A DNA stretch of 64,000 nucleotides from Promethearchaeota archaeon (GCA_016840165.1 JAEOSU010000018.1:1-64000); one strand, 5' to 3'; counted from the first letter of the stretch, positions 52,340-61,454 are shown. Notes: generated by a model from the letters alone, not told the origin. Numbers and translations: made by a program.

Positions 52340-55252
52340 ATGGAGCCAAGAAAATACGAATATATCCGATTTTTTGAAGAAGTTCGAAGAGAAGATGTTC
52401 CAATTGTCGGAGGGAAAAATGCTTCTCTCGGAGAATTGCTCTCTTTTGGAATTCCTGTACCTTTGGGTTTTGCAGTTACAGCAAAGGCTTTTGATTATGT
52501 ATTAGATACTAACTTCTTTACAATTAAAGAAGAAGAGGTCTCTCTGCGAGAACTCATATCTCGTGATATAAAGCGTATTTCAAATCAGCTAATGGAAGAA
52601 GATATAAAAGCGATTGAAGAGGTTGACAAGTTATGCGCAAATATACGATATATTATAGAAAAAGCTAAAATTCCCGATAGTTTGAGAGATGAAATTTTAG
52701 AAGCATATCATAAATTAATCGATCACATTGGGGAAGAAACCACTTTTGCCATACGGAGCTCAGCAACCGCGGAAGATTTACCTGACGCTTCATTTGCAGG
52801 CCAGCAAGATACACATTTAAACATCTCTGGAGAGAAAGATGTTTTAGATTATATTTTAAAAGATATGGCATCTGTTTTCACTACCAGAGCAACGATGTAC
52901 AGAGAGAGAGCGGGATTTGATCATTTTGCTGTAAAATTAAGTGTGGGCGTTCAGGAAATGGCTGGAGGAAAAGATGGAGTTAAAGCTTCCGGCGTAATGT
53001 TTTCAGAGGACCCAGACTCAGGTAATCCAAACGTTGTCGTCATTAGAGGAACTTGGGGCCTTGGAGAGTTGATTGTACAAGGAGTTGAAAAAGGTGACGA
53101 GTTCATCGTTTTTAAACACGGACCTCAATTACAAATAATCAGTAAAAGCCTCGTGAAAAAGGAGAAAACAATGATTTTCGATATTGAGAAAGGTGGGACG
53201 ATTACAAAACCCGTAGAAAAAGCTAATCAGAAGAAATTTTGCTTAAATGAACAACAAGTAAAGTTATTAGCTGAATTTGCCACCAAAATACGCGAACATT
53301 ATGGAGTACCAATGGATGTCGAATGGGCATTAGGAAATAATGGTAAAATCTATATAGTACAAGCTCGACCAGAAACAGTTCATTCTCAAAAAGGAGATAC
53401 AGAGGAGATATTTTATCTATTAGAAGATGCAACTAAACTTATATCGGAAAATTATTTAATTGATAATTCTGGCACAGCAATCGGACGAAGAATTGGATAT
53501 GGAAAAGTTAAAGTCATTGAATCGATTAATGAAGCCCATCTTCTTGAAGAAGGCGATATATTAATCACAGAGGAGACGAACCCAGATTGGACGAGTTATA
53601 TGGCAAATCTTGGAGGTGTAGTGACGGAGCGCGGAGGTCCCACTTGCCACGCGGCTATCGTTTCCAGAGAACTTAATATTGCATCAATTGTTGGTGCTGA
53701 TAATATTATAGAGCTTATTAAAGAAAAGATACGAGAATCCAACCTTCAAACAATTACAATTGACTGTAGTGAAGGCGAACCGCGCATCTGGGCAAAAGAG
53801 GTCGAATATGATTATGATACAATCGAATTTTCAAAGCTTCCTAAAACCAAAACGAAAGTTCTAGTGAATTTGGGAATCCCTAAAGGTGCTCTTAGTTCAG
53901 GAAAGCATCCTGATGGAACTGGGTTGGCACGTTTAGAATTCATCATAAATGATGAGATTCAAATCCATCCGAATGCCTTAATCGATTTCGATGCCTTACT
54001 TATGAGATATGATATTTTATTAGAACAAAGAAAAAAAATCGAAAATATAAAAAAAAGTGATCTCCACTATAAAGATCCCTTTAACGAAGAGATTAAACGT
54101 TTAAGGCTCACTATTGACAAAATTAGAGAACTAACAGAAGGTTATGATGATAAAGTCGACTTTTACATACAAAAGTTGGCGGAGGGTATAGCAACTATCG
54201 CAGCAGGCGTATGGAAAAAATTACCAGATGGTGAGATAGCTCCATGTGTCGTTCGATTGTCTGACTTTAAAACAAATGAATATGAAAACCTCATTGGCGG
54301 TTGGTTTTATGAAAGTGATGAAAATAATCCGATGCTCGGCTTCCGAGGGGCCTCACGTTACTGTTCTAACGATTTCCAGAACGCTTTTATCTTAGAGTTA
54401 AAAGCAATTAAAAAGGCTAGGGAATGGGGCTTGATTAATATCATTCCAATGGTTCCATTTTTACGGACTCCAGAAGAGGGCATTCATATTGAGCAGATAA
54501 TGAGATCACAAGATTTAATTCGAGGTCAAAATGGATTAAAGGTCTATTGTATGGCAGAAATTCCCTCAAATATATTCCTAGCGGATATTTTCTGTAAAAC
54601 ATTTGATGGGTTTTCAATAGGGAGCAATGATTTAACTCAATTAATTTACGGAGCTGGAAGAGATAACGAAAAACTGATTACACTTTCACGAAATTACAAT
54701 TATATAACGAATAGTGAAGCAATTAGAAGAGCAGTCTCCCATCTTATTAAAGTCGCCCATGAAAACAATAGAAAGGTCGGAATTTGTGGACAAGCACCGA
54801 GTGATGATCCCGATTTTCTCCGATTTCTAGTGAGGGAAGGAATTGACTCAATTTCTCTTAACTTTGATACTTTTGCTCGAGGAAGGATCAATACGTGGAG
54901 GACTGAAATTATTGAAAACAAGTTAAGTGAAGATAATAAAGAATTAGCATATACTTTTCTAAGCCAATGCGATGATTTAATTGAGAAACTACGAATTCCA
55001 CGTGGTAAATTAAGGAATCTTGCTCGAAAGAAAAGAAAGAAAATTTCAGAAACATTAGATATTAATGTTTCCAAATTTGATGAGATATTTGAAAATACGA
55101 CAAGGATCTCAAATGAATTTGTGCAGAATATTAACTCTGGCAAATTTAAAAATTTTAATAATCTCTATAATGAATATCACGAACAATTACAGTCATATGA
55201 TAAACTGGTTCCTCAATTGATGAAAAGTATTCGTGAATTTGGTATTTTTTAA
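52340..55252 (+). CDS. ppsA: Phosphoenolpyruvate synthase with C-terminal extension
   Basis: A 970-residue enzyme. The ATP-grasp domain (1-350) has VGGKNASLGELL and FAIRSSATAEDLPDASFAGQ; the swivelling phosphohistidine domain has GGPTCHAAIVSRELNIASIV (His437); the PEP-binding barrel has GFSIGSNDLTQLIYGAGRD and VGICGQAPSD with the catalytic Cys. It converts pyruvate and ATP to PEP, AMP and phosphate in gluconeogenesis. Family members are usually about 800 residues, whereas this one carries about 115 extra helical, charged residues after the barrel (from about 855; RGKLRNLARKKRKKISETL). The function of the tail is unknown. Alone on its strand between the membrane gene and UPF0147. Confidence 0.93.
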   Translation: MEPRKYEYIRFFEEVRREDVPIVGGKNASLGELLSFGIPVPLGFAVTAKAFDYVLDTNFFTIKEEEVSLRELISRDIKRISNQLMEEDIKAIEEVDKLCANIRYIIEKAKIPDSLRDEILEAYHKLIDHIGEETTFAIRSSATAEDLPDASFAGQQDTHLNISGEKDVLDYILKDMASVFTTRATMYRERAGFDHFAVKLSVGVQEMAGGKDGVKASGVMFSEDPDSGNPNVVVIRGTWGLGELIVQGVEKGDEFIVFKHGPQLQIISKSLVKKEKTMIFDIEKGGTITKPVEKANQKKFCLNEQQVKLLAEFATKIREHYGVPMDVEWALGNNGKIYIVQARPETVHSQKGDTEEIFYLLEDATKLISENYLIDNSGTAIGRRIGYGKVKVIESINEAHLLEEGDILITEETNPDWTSYMANLGGVVTERGGPTCHAAIVSRELNIASIVGADNIIELIKEKIRESNLQTITIDCSEGEPRIWAKEVEYDYDTIEFSKLPKTKTKVLVNLGIPKGALSSGKHPDGTGLARLEFIINDEIQIHPNALIDFDALLMRYDILLEQRKKIENIKKSDLHYKDPFNEEIKRLRLTIDKIRELTEGYDDKVDFYIQKLAEGIATIAAGVWKKLPDGEIAPCVVRLSDFKTNEYENLIGGWFYESDENNPMLGFRGASRYCSNDFQNAFILELKAIKKAREWGLINIIPMVPFLRTPEEGIHIEQIMRSQDLIRGQNGLKVYCMAEIPSNIFLADIFCKTFDGFSIGSNDLTQLIYGAGRDNEKLITLSRNYNYITNSEAIRRAVSHLIKVAHENNRKVGICGQAPSDDPDFLRFLVREGIDSISLNFDTFARGRINTWRTEIIENKLSEDNKELAYTFLSQCDDLIEKLRIPRGKLRNLARKKRKKISETLDINVSKFDEIFENTTRISNEFVQNINSGKFKNFNNLYNEYHEQLQSYDKLVPQLMKSIREFGIF

Positions 55253-55386
55253 GGAATTTCTCATAAATTAGCTAAAACGAAAAGCTACTAAGTATAGAAA
55301 AACAATAAAATTATATTTTATTCACTATTCATTAAATCATTCCTACTTACTATATTTCTGTAAATTTGTTATTTGGTGAATTTATC

Positions 55387-55668
55387 ATGAGCCATGAAAA
55401 AGAATTTACTGCCCTGGTTTTAGACACATTTGGAAAGGTTGAACAATTACTTAATGGAATGATCAATGATCGTTCAGTCCCTCGCAACATAAAACGAATT
55501 GCTCAGAGAGGGATTGATGAACTCAAAAAAAAGGATGATTCTCCTGCTGTTCATGCGAGTAATGTAATGTATATGGTTGATGATTTATCTCTTGATCCAA
55601 ATATTCCATTTCATCAAAGAACAACGATTTATAGAATTTTATCGTTATTAGAAAAAATAAAGGATTAA
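55387..55668 (+). CDS. UPF0147 family protein
   Basis: A 93-residue helical protein that matches UPF0147 along its length (VEQLLNGMINDRSVPRNIKR, then SPAVHASNVMYMVDDL, then NIPFHQRTTIYRILSLLEKI). The family is small, archaeal and uncharacterised. The ATG at 55387 is chosen because GGTGA (55375-55379) lies seven bases before it; the longer TTG start at 55366 would put the site inside the gene. Confidence 0.88.
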   Translation: MSHEKEFTALVLDTFGKVEQLLNGMINDRSVPRNIKRIAQRGIDELKKKDDSPAVHASNVMYMVDDLSLDPNIPFHQRTTIYRILSLLEKIKD

Positions 55669-55845
55669 ATTACTCTTTATTTTAAAATTTGTACTAGAAC
55701 TTATTTTAAATAATATGTATTAAATAAGTATTAATAAGATATTCCTTCCTATTTTAAACAAACAAAATTTAAATTAGAAAATGATAATATAATCTACAAA
55801 TATAAAGATTATATGAAATCTACAAACCAGTATATATTCAGCTAA

Positions 55846-56889
55846 ATGATAAACCAAGATATTATTACCGCTGTGTTGTATATCCAATTAGATGATGAAG
55901 TAGGTCCTAATCCCGTTGTAACTCTTCCTAAGGATTTTGCTAATGTAAATAAGATGCATGTCAGTATTAAAGTGATTACGGTACTTTCGGGAGAACATGG
56001 TAATGTTCCAAAAAAATTGGTCATTCTACCGTTTCCTTCTCTAAAATTAAAAGGAATTATTAAATATATTAAGTGGGACGATCCTAAACGAAGAGGAGGC
56101 ATTGGTCAGGCAGCAATAGCCATTTTATTTGAGGATATAAACGATGTTATCTTTTACAAATATTTTGAACAATTGAGCGACTCTTTCGAGGAAATAGGAA
56201 AAATCTTTAGAAATTTGGAAGAAAATAGATCTAAATTGGAAGAAATCGAAAAAGAAGTTAAGAATTTAATTAATAGAATCAAAACAGTACTTAATGAGCT
56301 ACGGATTGATGAAACATCTCAATCTGAATCAAAAGAATTTCCAAAACTTAAACTTAAAGATTCAACAATGATAGATTATAAATTCAAAATCATTGTGTTA
56401 GGAGATCCGGGAGTGGGAAAAACCTCGCTTATATTAAGATACACTGATAACGCTTTTCGAAGAAGTTATATTCCTACCTTAGGGGTGCACGTTAGTGATA
56501 AGATCTTTAAAATAGATGATGCCGTTGTTCAACTTGTAATCTGGGATTTAGCAGGACAACAAAAATTCGATACAATGCGTCATCAATTCTATGTTGGTTC
56601 TGATGGTTTTATTTTGGTATTTGATTTGACTAATCTCAATTCTTTTGAGAATTTATCTAACTGGTTTCTAGATATACAAAATCAATTCAAGGATCAAACT
56701 AACTTAATGGGTTATGTTATCGGAAATAAATGTGATTTAAGAGAGCAAGTTAAAATTAAATCGGAAAATGCAAAAGAATTAGCCTCTTATCTAAACCTTA
56801 ACTTTATTGAAACATCAGCTTTATCTGGTTTAAATGTTAATAAAGTTTTTACACAATTAGCAAAATCTTTATATACTTCATTTACTTAA
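55846..56889 (+). CDS. Longin-like + Rab/Ras-like small GTPase, copy 1
   Basis: The protein has 347 residues. The N-terminal module (1-125) has DDEVGPNPVVTLPKDF, VSIKVITVLSGE and LPFPSLKLKGIIKYI, the block shared with the Arf-type fusions in this window. A helical linker (about 120-165) leads to a canonical Rab-like G domain: GDPGVGKTS (186-194), switch I threonine Thr211 in YIPTLGV, WDLAGQ (233-238), NKCD (294-297) and ETSAL (322-326). There is no C-terminal cysteine for lipid attachment. A close tandem paralogue follows. Probably a membrane-trafficking or cytoskeletal switch. Confidence 0.85.
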   Translation: MINQDIITAVLYIQLDDEVGPNPVVTLPKDFANVNKMHVSIKVITVLSGEHGNVPKKLVILPFPSLKLKGIIKYIKWDDPKRRGGIGQAAIAILFEDINDVIFYKYFEQLSDSFEEIGKIFRNLEENRSKLEEIEKEVKNLINRIKTVLNELRIDETSQSESKEFPKLKLKDSTMIDYKFKIIVLGDPGVGKTSLILRYTDNAFRRSYIPTLGVHVSDKIFKIDDAVVQLVIWDLAGQQKFDTMRHQFYVGSDGFILVFDLTNLNSFENLSNWFLDIQNQFKDQTNLMGYVIGNKCDLREQVKIKSENAKELASYLNLNFIETSALSGLNVNKVFTQLAKSLYTSFT

Positions 56890-57237
56890 AATTCCTTGAT
56901 TCTATGATTATACTAATCGTTAGAAATAAAAAATTTTTGAGAATATAAAAAATTATGAAAAAAAAAGTAAAATATCTATTAATATTCTTATTAATAATTA
57001 GTAGTTCAATCACGGGAGTAATATTATACGTATTAAATTTCTGAAAAATCTACATCAAGTGAAGAGATTTATTTTCTAAAGTTGATGTCTAATTGATCCA
57101 AATAACAGATATTTATATCATCTTATAAATTTTATATAGAATTTTAGCAATAACCAAATAATAAATATTGTTAATTTTTCAATTATATAAGACTAAAAAC
57201 TTTTTAGTCGATAATTTATTAGCGTTGAGGATTAAGA
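56890..57237. other. Gap between the two longin-Rab genes
   Basis: The gap is about 350 bases. It contains a 29-residue hydrophobic reading frame (56955-57044, listed separately) and, before the second GTPase gene, a GAGG ribosome-binding site. No RNA gene was seen. Confidence 0.45.
56955..57044 (+). CDS. Possible 29-residue membrane peptide
   Basis: A short frame from ATG to TGA: a basic start (MKKKVKYL), a hydrophobic segment (LIFLLIISSSITGVILYVL) and an Asn-Phe end. That is a single-pass or signal-like peptide lying between two GTPase genes on the same strand. Upstream TTGAGA is a weak ribosome-binding site. Size and composition alone cannot exclude chance. Confidence 0.35.
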   Translation: MKKKVKYLLIFLLIISSSITGVILYVLNF

Positions 57238-58290
57238 TTGGATAGAGCGATCATTCATTCCATAGTATACACTGAATTTAATGATGAATTAGGTCCAAAT
57301 CCACTTTTTTGTCTTCCACAAGATTTGTCAGAGAACATTTCAATGCTTGTAAGCATTAAAACGGTTACGATCCTCTCAGCTGATCATGGTTTTATACCAG
57401 ATTCGCTTATAATTATTCCTTTTCCCTCGTTGAAATTAAAAGGTTTAATTAAATATATAGAAAGAGACGACGAATCAAGACGGGGAAAAGTTGCTCAATC
57501 TGCAATCACATTTTTATTTCGAGAAGTTGAAGATATCCTCTTTTATAAATATATGAACTATTTCAATTCTCCTTTTAATGAGACCACCCGTAAAATAGTT
57601 GAATTAGAAAATCAAAATCAGGATAAATCGCTGATATTTAGAGAAATTGAGAATTTAAAAGATAGTATTCACGCATTATTAAAAGATTTTAGGATTAAAG
57701 AATTTCAGCAATTCTCTTATAAAGAATTTCCTGAAATAAAAAAATTAACTGAAAAAGAAGTTGATTTAAAGGCGAAAATAGTAATTATTGGAGATCCAGG
57801 AGTCGGAAAAACAAGTACTATTTTACGTTTTACTGATAATGCATTTAAAAGAAGCTATATCCCCACTATGGGCACAAACATAACTGAAAAGAGTTTTAGA
57901 GTTAAGGATAATATAATAGAGTTGATTCTATGGGATTTAGCAGGACAAAGTAAGTTCGAACTTATGCGAAAACATTTTTATCAAGGCGCTGAAGCTGTTA
58001 TACTTATTTTTGATTTAACAAATCCTAAATCCTTTCAAAGTGTAATTCAGTGGTTTGAAGATATCGAGAATAACTTAATACTTGAGCATGAGCTTATTGG
58101 ATGTCTCTTTGGAAACAAAACTGATTTAACTAATGGACGTAAAATTGGTACTAATGAAGCACAAAAATTAGCCTCCCAGTTAAATCTAGATTACTTTGAA
58201 ACTTCGGCTCTAACAGGAAAAAATGTAGAAAATGCATTTTATAAGATCGCAGAGAAAATTATTGAAGTAAGAAAGCCAGATTTAGCATAA
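57238..58290 (+). CDS. Longin-like + Rab/Ras-like small GTPase, copy 2
   Basis: A 350-residue paralogue of the preceding gene, with the same three parts. The module has NDELGPNPLFCLPQDL, VSIKTVTILSADHG and IPFPSLKLKGLIKYI. The G domain has GDPGVGKTS (185-193), Thr210 in YIPTMGT, WDLAGQ (232-237), NKTD (293-296) and ETSAL. Start is TTG, fixed by GAGG (57227-57230) seven bases before it. No C-terminal lipidation cysteine. The pair arose by tandem duplication. Confidence 0.85.
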   Translation: MDRAIIHSIVYTEFNDELGPNPLFCLPQDLSENISMLVSIKTVTILSADHGFIPDSLIIIPFPSLKLKGLIKYIERDDESRRGKVAQSAITFLFREVEDILFYKYMNYFNSPFNETTRKIVELENQNQDKSLIFREIENLKDSIHALLKDFRIKEFQQFSYKEFPEIKKLTEKEVDLKAKIVIIGDPGVGKTSTILRFTDNAFKRSYIPTMGTNITEKSFRVKDNIIELILWDLAGQSKFELMRKHFYQGAEAVILIFDLTNPKSFQSVIQWFEDIENNLILEHELIGCLFGNKTDLTNGRKIGTNEAQKLASQLNLDYFETSALTGKNVENAFYKIAEKIIEVRKPDLA

Positions 58291-58440
58291 ATTAATTCTT
58301 CCAACTAAGATTTATAATTAAGTTATAAAAATCTAAATTTTATAGTCTTATTCAAAATAGTTTAATTGGATAGTAATAAAAATAAACATTGCTAAATATT
58401 ATTTAAATTAGATTTTTATATTCTTGGGTGGAATCTAAGC

Positions 58441-59658
58441 ATGGTAAATTTTACCTTTGATGATTGGATCATAGGTGTTTCTACATTAGTAATTTTATTA
58501 TTTGGTTATGGATTAGGGTCCTACTTTTTTTACAAGTCAATAAAGATGAAGACTATGCTCCTTAGCATGCTAAGTTTGTCGATGATAAGTGTGAGTTTTG
58601 CATGGCTACCCATTGTTTTAGATTTCTTTTTAGTGCTTTTTACTAATACAAGTGGAGAACTTTTAGTTTATATATATTTAACTTGGGGTCAACTCCCTTT
58701 TAGCGTTTTTTTAAGTCAATATGTGGCTGCGGAACTCCTTTTACCATCAAAAAAGATATATATCATTTATTTCTTAGAAATAATCGGAATACTTTTCTTA
58801 GTATTTCTATTTTTAGATCCGGTCAATTCTGTTATCCCTGTAGGATATCCTGCGGAAAACTTTTATTATAAGATTAGTATTAAAAATAATTCATTTCTAG
58901 GGATTTTTGGTCTTATATTAATCCTTTTTGTCTTTATCTTTTCTGGTATAGGTTATATTTATAAATCTTCCATTTCTAAGCCTCAAATTAAAAATAATTT
59001 TAGATTTTTAGGAATAGGAATGATATTTATTTATTTATTTGGTTTTCTAGACAGTATTCTTAATGGGATCTTTCTTGTTTTAGTAAGAATAGGGGCGATT
59101 GTCGGGCTCTTTTTATCCTACTGGGGGCTTAAACCAAGAATTCAAAAAAAACATCATGATTATGATAATCGTGTGAAGGTGATTACTTATTTTCTCCATA
59201 AGCCAAAATCCGCGGATATTTCAGGAGAGATCGAATATTATCGTGATTTATTAAAACGGCCAATAGTTTTATTCATAAGTTTTTATCTTGGAGATTTAAA
59301 AATATTTAAGATAAGAGAGGTTATCCAAAAATTAAAAGTTTATCCTGAAATCAAAGATATTATTTATCGGACTTATGAAACCAATGAAAACATGTTTGAG
59401 TTTACACAAAATGTTATTGATAAATTTGACATAATGCTAGTATTTTGTTCAAAAGAAGCATTAAGTTCAATAGAGGTCAAAAATCAATGGATAAGTGCTC
59501 TTGAAAACAAGAAATCAATCATCCCTGTGTTTATAAAATCAGATTACGTGCCAGATCTATTGAAGAATAATGAAGGATTATTATATGATTTATATGACTT
59601 TGACAAAACAGTCTTAAATTTACGGCATTTAATATTAAAAGCAATTTTCAGTAAATAA
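58441..59658 (+). CDS. Membrane protein with seven helices and a C-terminal TIR-like domain
   Basis: A protein of 405 residues. The N-terminal half (about 10-225) has seven hydrophobic helices with a histidine-kinase-sensor (7TM) look. The C-terminal 130 residues are TIR-like: PIVLFISFYLGDLKIFKI, IIYRTYETNENMFEFT, FDIMLVFCSKEALSSIEV and the IIPVFIKSDYVPDLL strand/loop. The usual catalytic Glu of NAD-cleaving TIRs, expected in the helix after the SS pair (KNQWISAL), appears to be Gln, so activity is uncertain. Function unknown; it could signal through TIR assembly. GGTGG precedes the ATG. Confidence 0.7.
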   Translation: MVNFTFDDWIIGVSTLVILLFGYGLGSYFFYKSIKMKTMLLSMLSLSMISVSFAWLPIVLDFFLVLFTNTSGELLVYIYLTWGQLPFSVFLSQYVAAELLLPSKKIYIIYFLEIIGILFLVFLFLDPVNSVIPVGYPAENFYYKISIKNNSFLGIFGLILILFVFIFSGIGYIYKSSISKPQIKNNFRFLGIGMIFIYLFGFLDSILNGIFLVLVRIGAIVGLFLSYWGLKPRIQKKHHDYDNRVKVITYFLHKPKSADISGEIEYYRDLLKRPIVLFISFYLGDLKIFKIREVIQKLKVYPEIKDIIYRTYETNENMFEFTQNVIDKFDIMLVFCSKEALSSIEVKNQWISALENKKSIIPVFIKSDYVPDLLKNNEGLLYDLYDFDKTVLNLRHLILKAIFSK

Positions 59659-59673
59659 TCTGGTTTTCCGTGT

Positions 59674-60456
59674 TCAATTTTCTTTTTGGCAAGTAGGACA
59701 AAAAAAACCATGACGCCCCAAGATTTCATATCTTTTAATTGGTGTGTGACAAATAGGACAATTTTCTTCTTCAATTCGGTGAGGAATTATTAATTTACTT
59801 GAATAAGTTGCGAGATTTCCTTTTTTTCTGATCCCATACTTAAGAATCTCTTTAATATTTGTAAATAACTCTTTTAATTGATATTCCTGTAAAATATTTA
59901 TTTTAGTTAGGGGATTTATTTGAGTTCTGAATAAAATTTCATCAGAATAAATATTTCCAATTCCACATATAATCCTTTGATTCATAAGTGCGGTCTTAAC
60001 ATTAGTAGTTCTTCGTTTTAAACTCATTAAAAACTCTTCATAACTCATAGTAAGTGCATCGGGTCCTAATCTATTTTTATTGATATATTTCTTATAGTCG
60101 TCAGTAATATCTAATTTGCCAAACATTCTTGTAGATATATATGATAATATATGATTATTTGTGAACTCGAACAAAACTTTACTGTACTTTGGTTCTTCTT
60201 CTCCCCTTCTGTAGTATTCTAAATCTCCTGTCATACCAAAATGCATAACTAAGAAAAATGAATTACATTCTACAAATAAATATTTTCCATGACGAGTAAC
60301 TGAGTTAAATTTTTTACCCCGAAGGGTATTTATAAATATATTTTCCTCTATTGAGAGAATCCGAGTATCTTTAATTTTGATATTTTTAATTTGCTTATTT
60401 AAAGAGGTGGATTCAAAATATTGCTTAAAAGTCTCAACTTCTGGAAGTTCTGGCAT
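59674..60456 (-). CDS. mutM: Formamidopyrimidine-DNA glycosylase (Fpg/MutM-like)
   Basis: A 260-residue enzyme beginning MPELPEVETFKQYF: Pro2 is the catalytic nucleophile and Glu3 its partner, which also fixes the start. RHGKYLFVE carries the conserved lysine, GIGNIYSDEILFRTQI is the helix-two-turn-helix, and the C-terminal zinc finger is CPICHTPIKRYEILGRHGFF followed by CPTC. It excises oxidised purines such as 8-oxoguanine. Fpg is mainly bacterial, and its presence here suggests transfer or an old acquisition. It is 29 bases downstream of the threonine dehydratase gene on the same strand. Confidence 0.93.
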   Translation of the reverse strand: MPELPEVETFKQYFESTSLNKQIKNIKIKDTRILSIEENIFINTLRGKKFNSVTRHGKYLFVECNSFFLVMHFGMTGDLEYYRRGEEEPKYSKVLFEFTNNHILSYISTRMFGKLDITDDYKKYINKNRLGPDALTMSYEEFLMSLKRRTTNVKTALMNQRIICGIGNIYSDEILFRTQINPLTKINILQEYQLKELFTNIKEILKYGIRKKGNLATYSSKLIIPHRIEEENCPICHTPIKRYEILGRHGFFCPTCQKEN

Positions 60457-60485
60457 AATCTAAATTAGATTTTTAGTTTAATCAA

Positions 60486-61454
60486 TCAAATAAGGTGCTT
60501 TTCTTTCATTTCTGAGAAAAATTGTACTAAATTCACATTTCCTCCACTTAATATAACCCCTATTCGCTTATTTTTAGTTAGCTCATTATTTAATAATTGA
60601 AAAAGTAAGGGCGCAAGTGAGACTGCTCCAGAGGGTTCAGCTACAATTTTTAAATTCTCAAGATAAAACATCATCGCTTTAAGAATTTGTTCTTCACTAA
60701 CAGTTATTATGTCGTCAACATATTTCTGAATGATTGGAAAAGTGTTCTCACCTAAGGAAGTTCGTAATCCATCAGCAATAGTATCAGGATTTTCAACTAA
60801 TAATCTCTCTCCTGATTTGAAAGACCGATAGGCATCATCAGCATTTTTGGGTTCTACTCCTATTACTTTTATACTCCGATCTAAGCCTTTTGCCGCAAGA
60901 GCTGTTCCACTTAACAATCCTCCACCGCCAACTGGTACTAATATCAAGTCTAATTTACCTACTTCTCTTAGGAGTTCATAAGCAACTGTACCTGCTCCAA
61001 AAATAACATGATTGTCATTGTGAGGATGAATAAGGCTAAGACCTTTTTCGTTAGCTAACTTTTTAGCCATTTTCTCGCGATCATGTGGATTATTCCCACT
61101 AAATATAATCTCTGCTCCATATTCTTCAGTTGCTTTTCTTTTAAATTCTGAAGTATTTTCTGGCATTACTATTGTTGCTTTAATCCCCAGCATCTTTGCT
61201 ACTAAAGCCACTGCTTGAGCATGATTTCCGGAGGAATGAGCAATAATGCCTCTTTCTCGCATATCCTGCGAAAGCTGACTAATCGCATTCCAGGCACCCC
61301 TAAATTTAAACGACCCAGTCTTTTGGAAATTTTCACATTTGATATAGACCATTTTAGCTTGATTCAATTCATTAAGTATTCTTGACCTTATTATAAGAGT
61401 AGAATTTGCGATTCTACCAACAATCTTATTCGCTAATTTAATTTGTGAAAACAT
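60486..61454 (-). CDS. ilvA: Threonine/serine dehydratase (PLP-dependent)
   Basis: A 322-residue fold-type II PLP enzyme. The PLP lysine is Lys50 in QKTGSFKFRGAWNA; SSGNHAQAVALVAKMLGI and the phosphate-binding loop PVGGGGLLSGTA (near residue 177) are standard. Length equals the single-domain catabolic threonine dehydratase or serine racemase class; it lacks the C-terminal ACT-like regulatory domain of biosynthetic IlvA. It turns threonine to 2-oxobutyrate. The fpg gene follows 29 bases later. Confidence 0.9.
   Translation of the reverse strand: MFSQIKLANKIVGRIANSTLIIRSRILNELNQAKMVYIKCENFQKTGSFKFRGAWNAISQLSQDMRERGIIAHSSGNHAQAVALVAKMLGIKATIVMPENTSEFKRKATEEYGAEIIFSGNNPHDREKMAKKLANEKGLSLIHPHNDNHVIFGAGTVAYELLREVGKLDLILVPVGGGGLLSGTALAAKGLDRSIKVIGVEPKNADDAYRSFKSGERLLVENPDTIADGLRTSLGENTFPIIQKYVDDIITVSEEQILKAMMFYLENLKIVAEPSGAVSLAPLLFQLLNNELTKNKRIGVILSGGNVNLVQFFSEMKEKHLI

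Noticed and set aside
54700..55143. A 147-residue minus-strand frame inside the PEP synthase gene
   Set aside because: It is the antisense of the conserved enzyme and its helical tail; the low-complexity Ser/Leu/Phe composition is typical of antisense of AT-rich lysine-rich genes.
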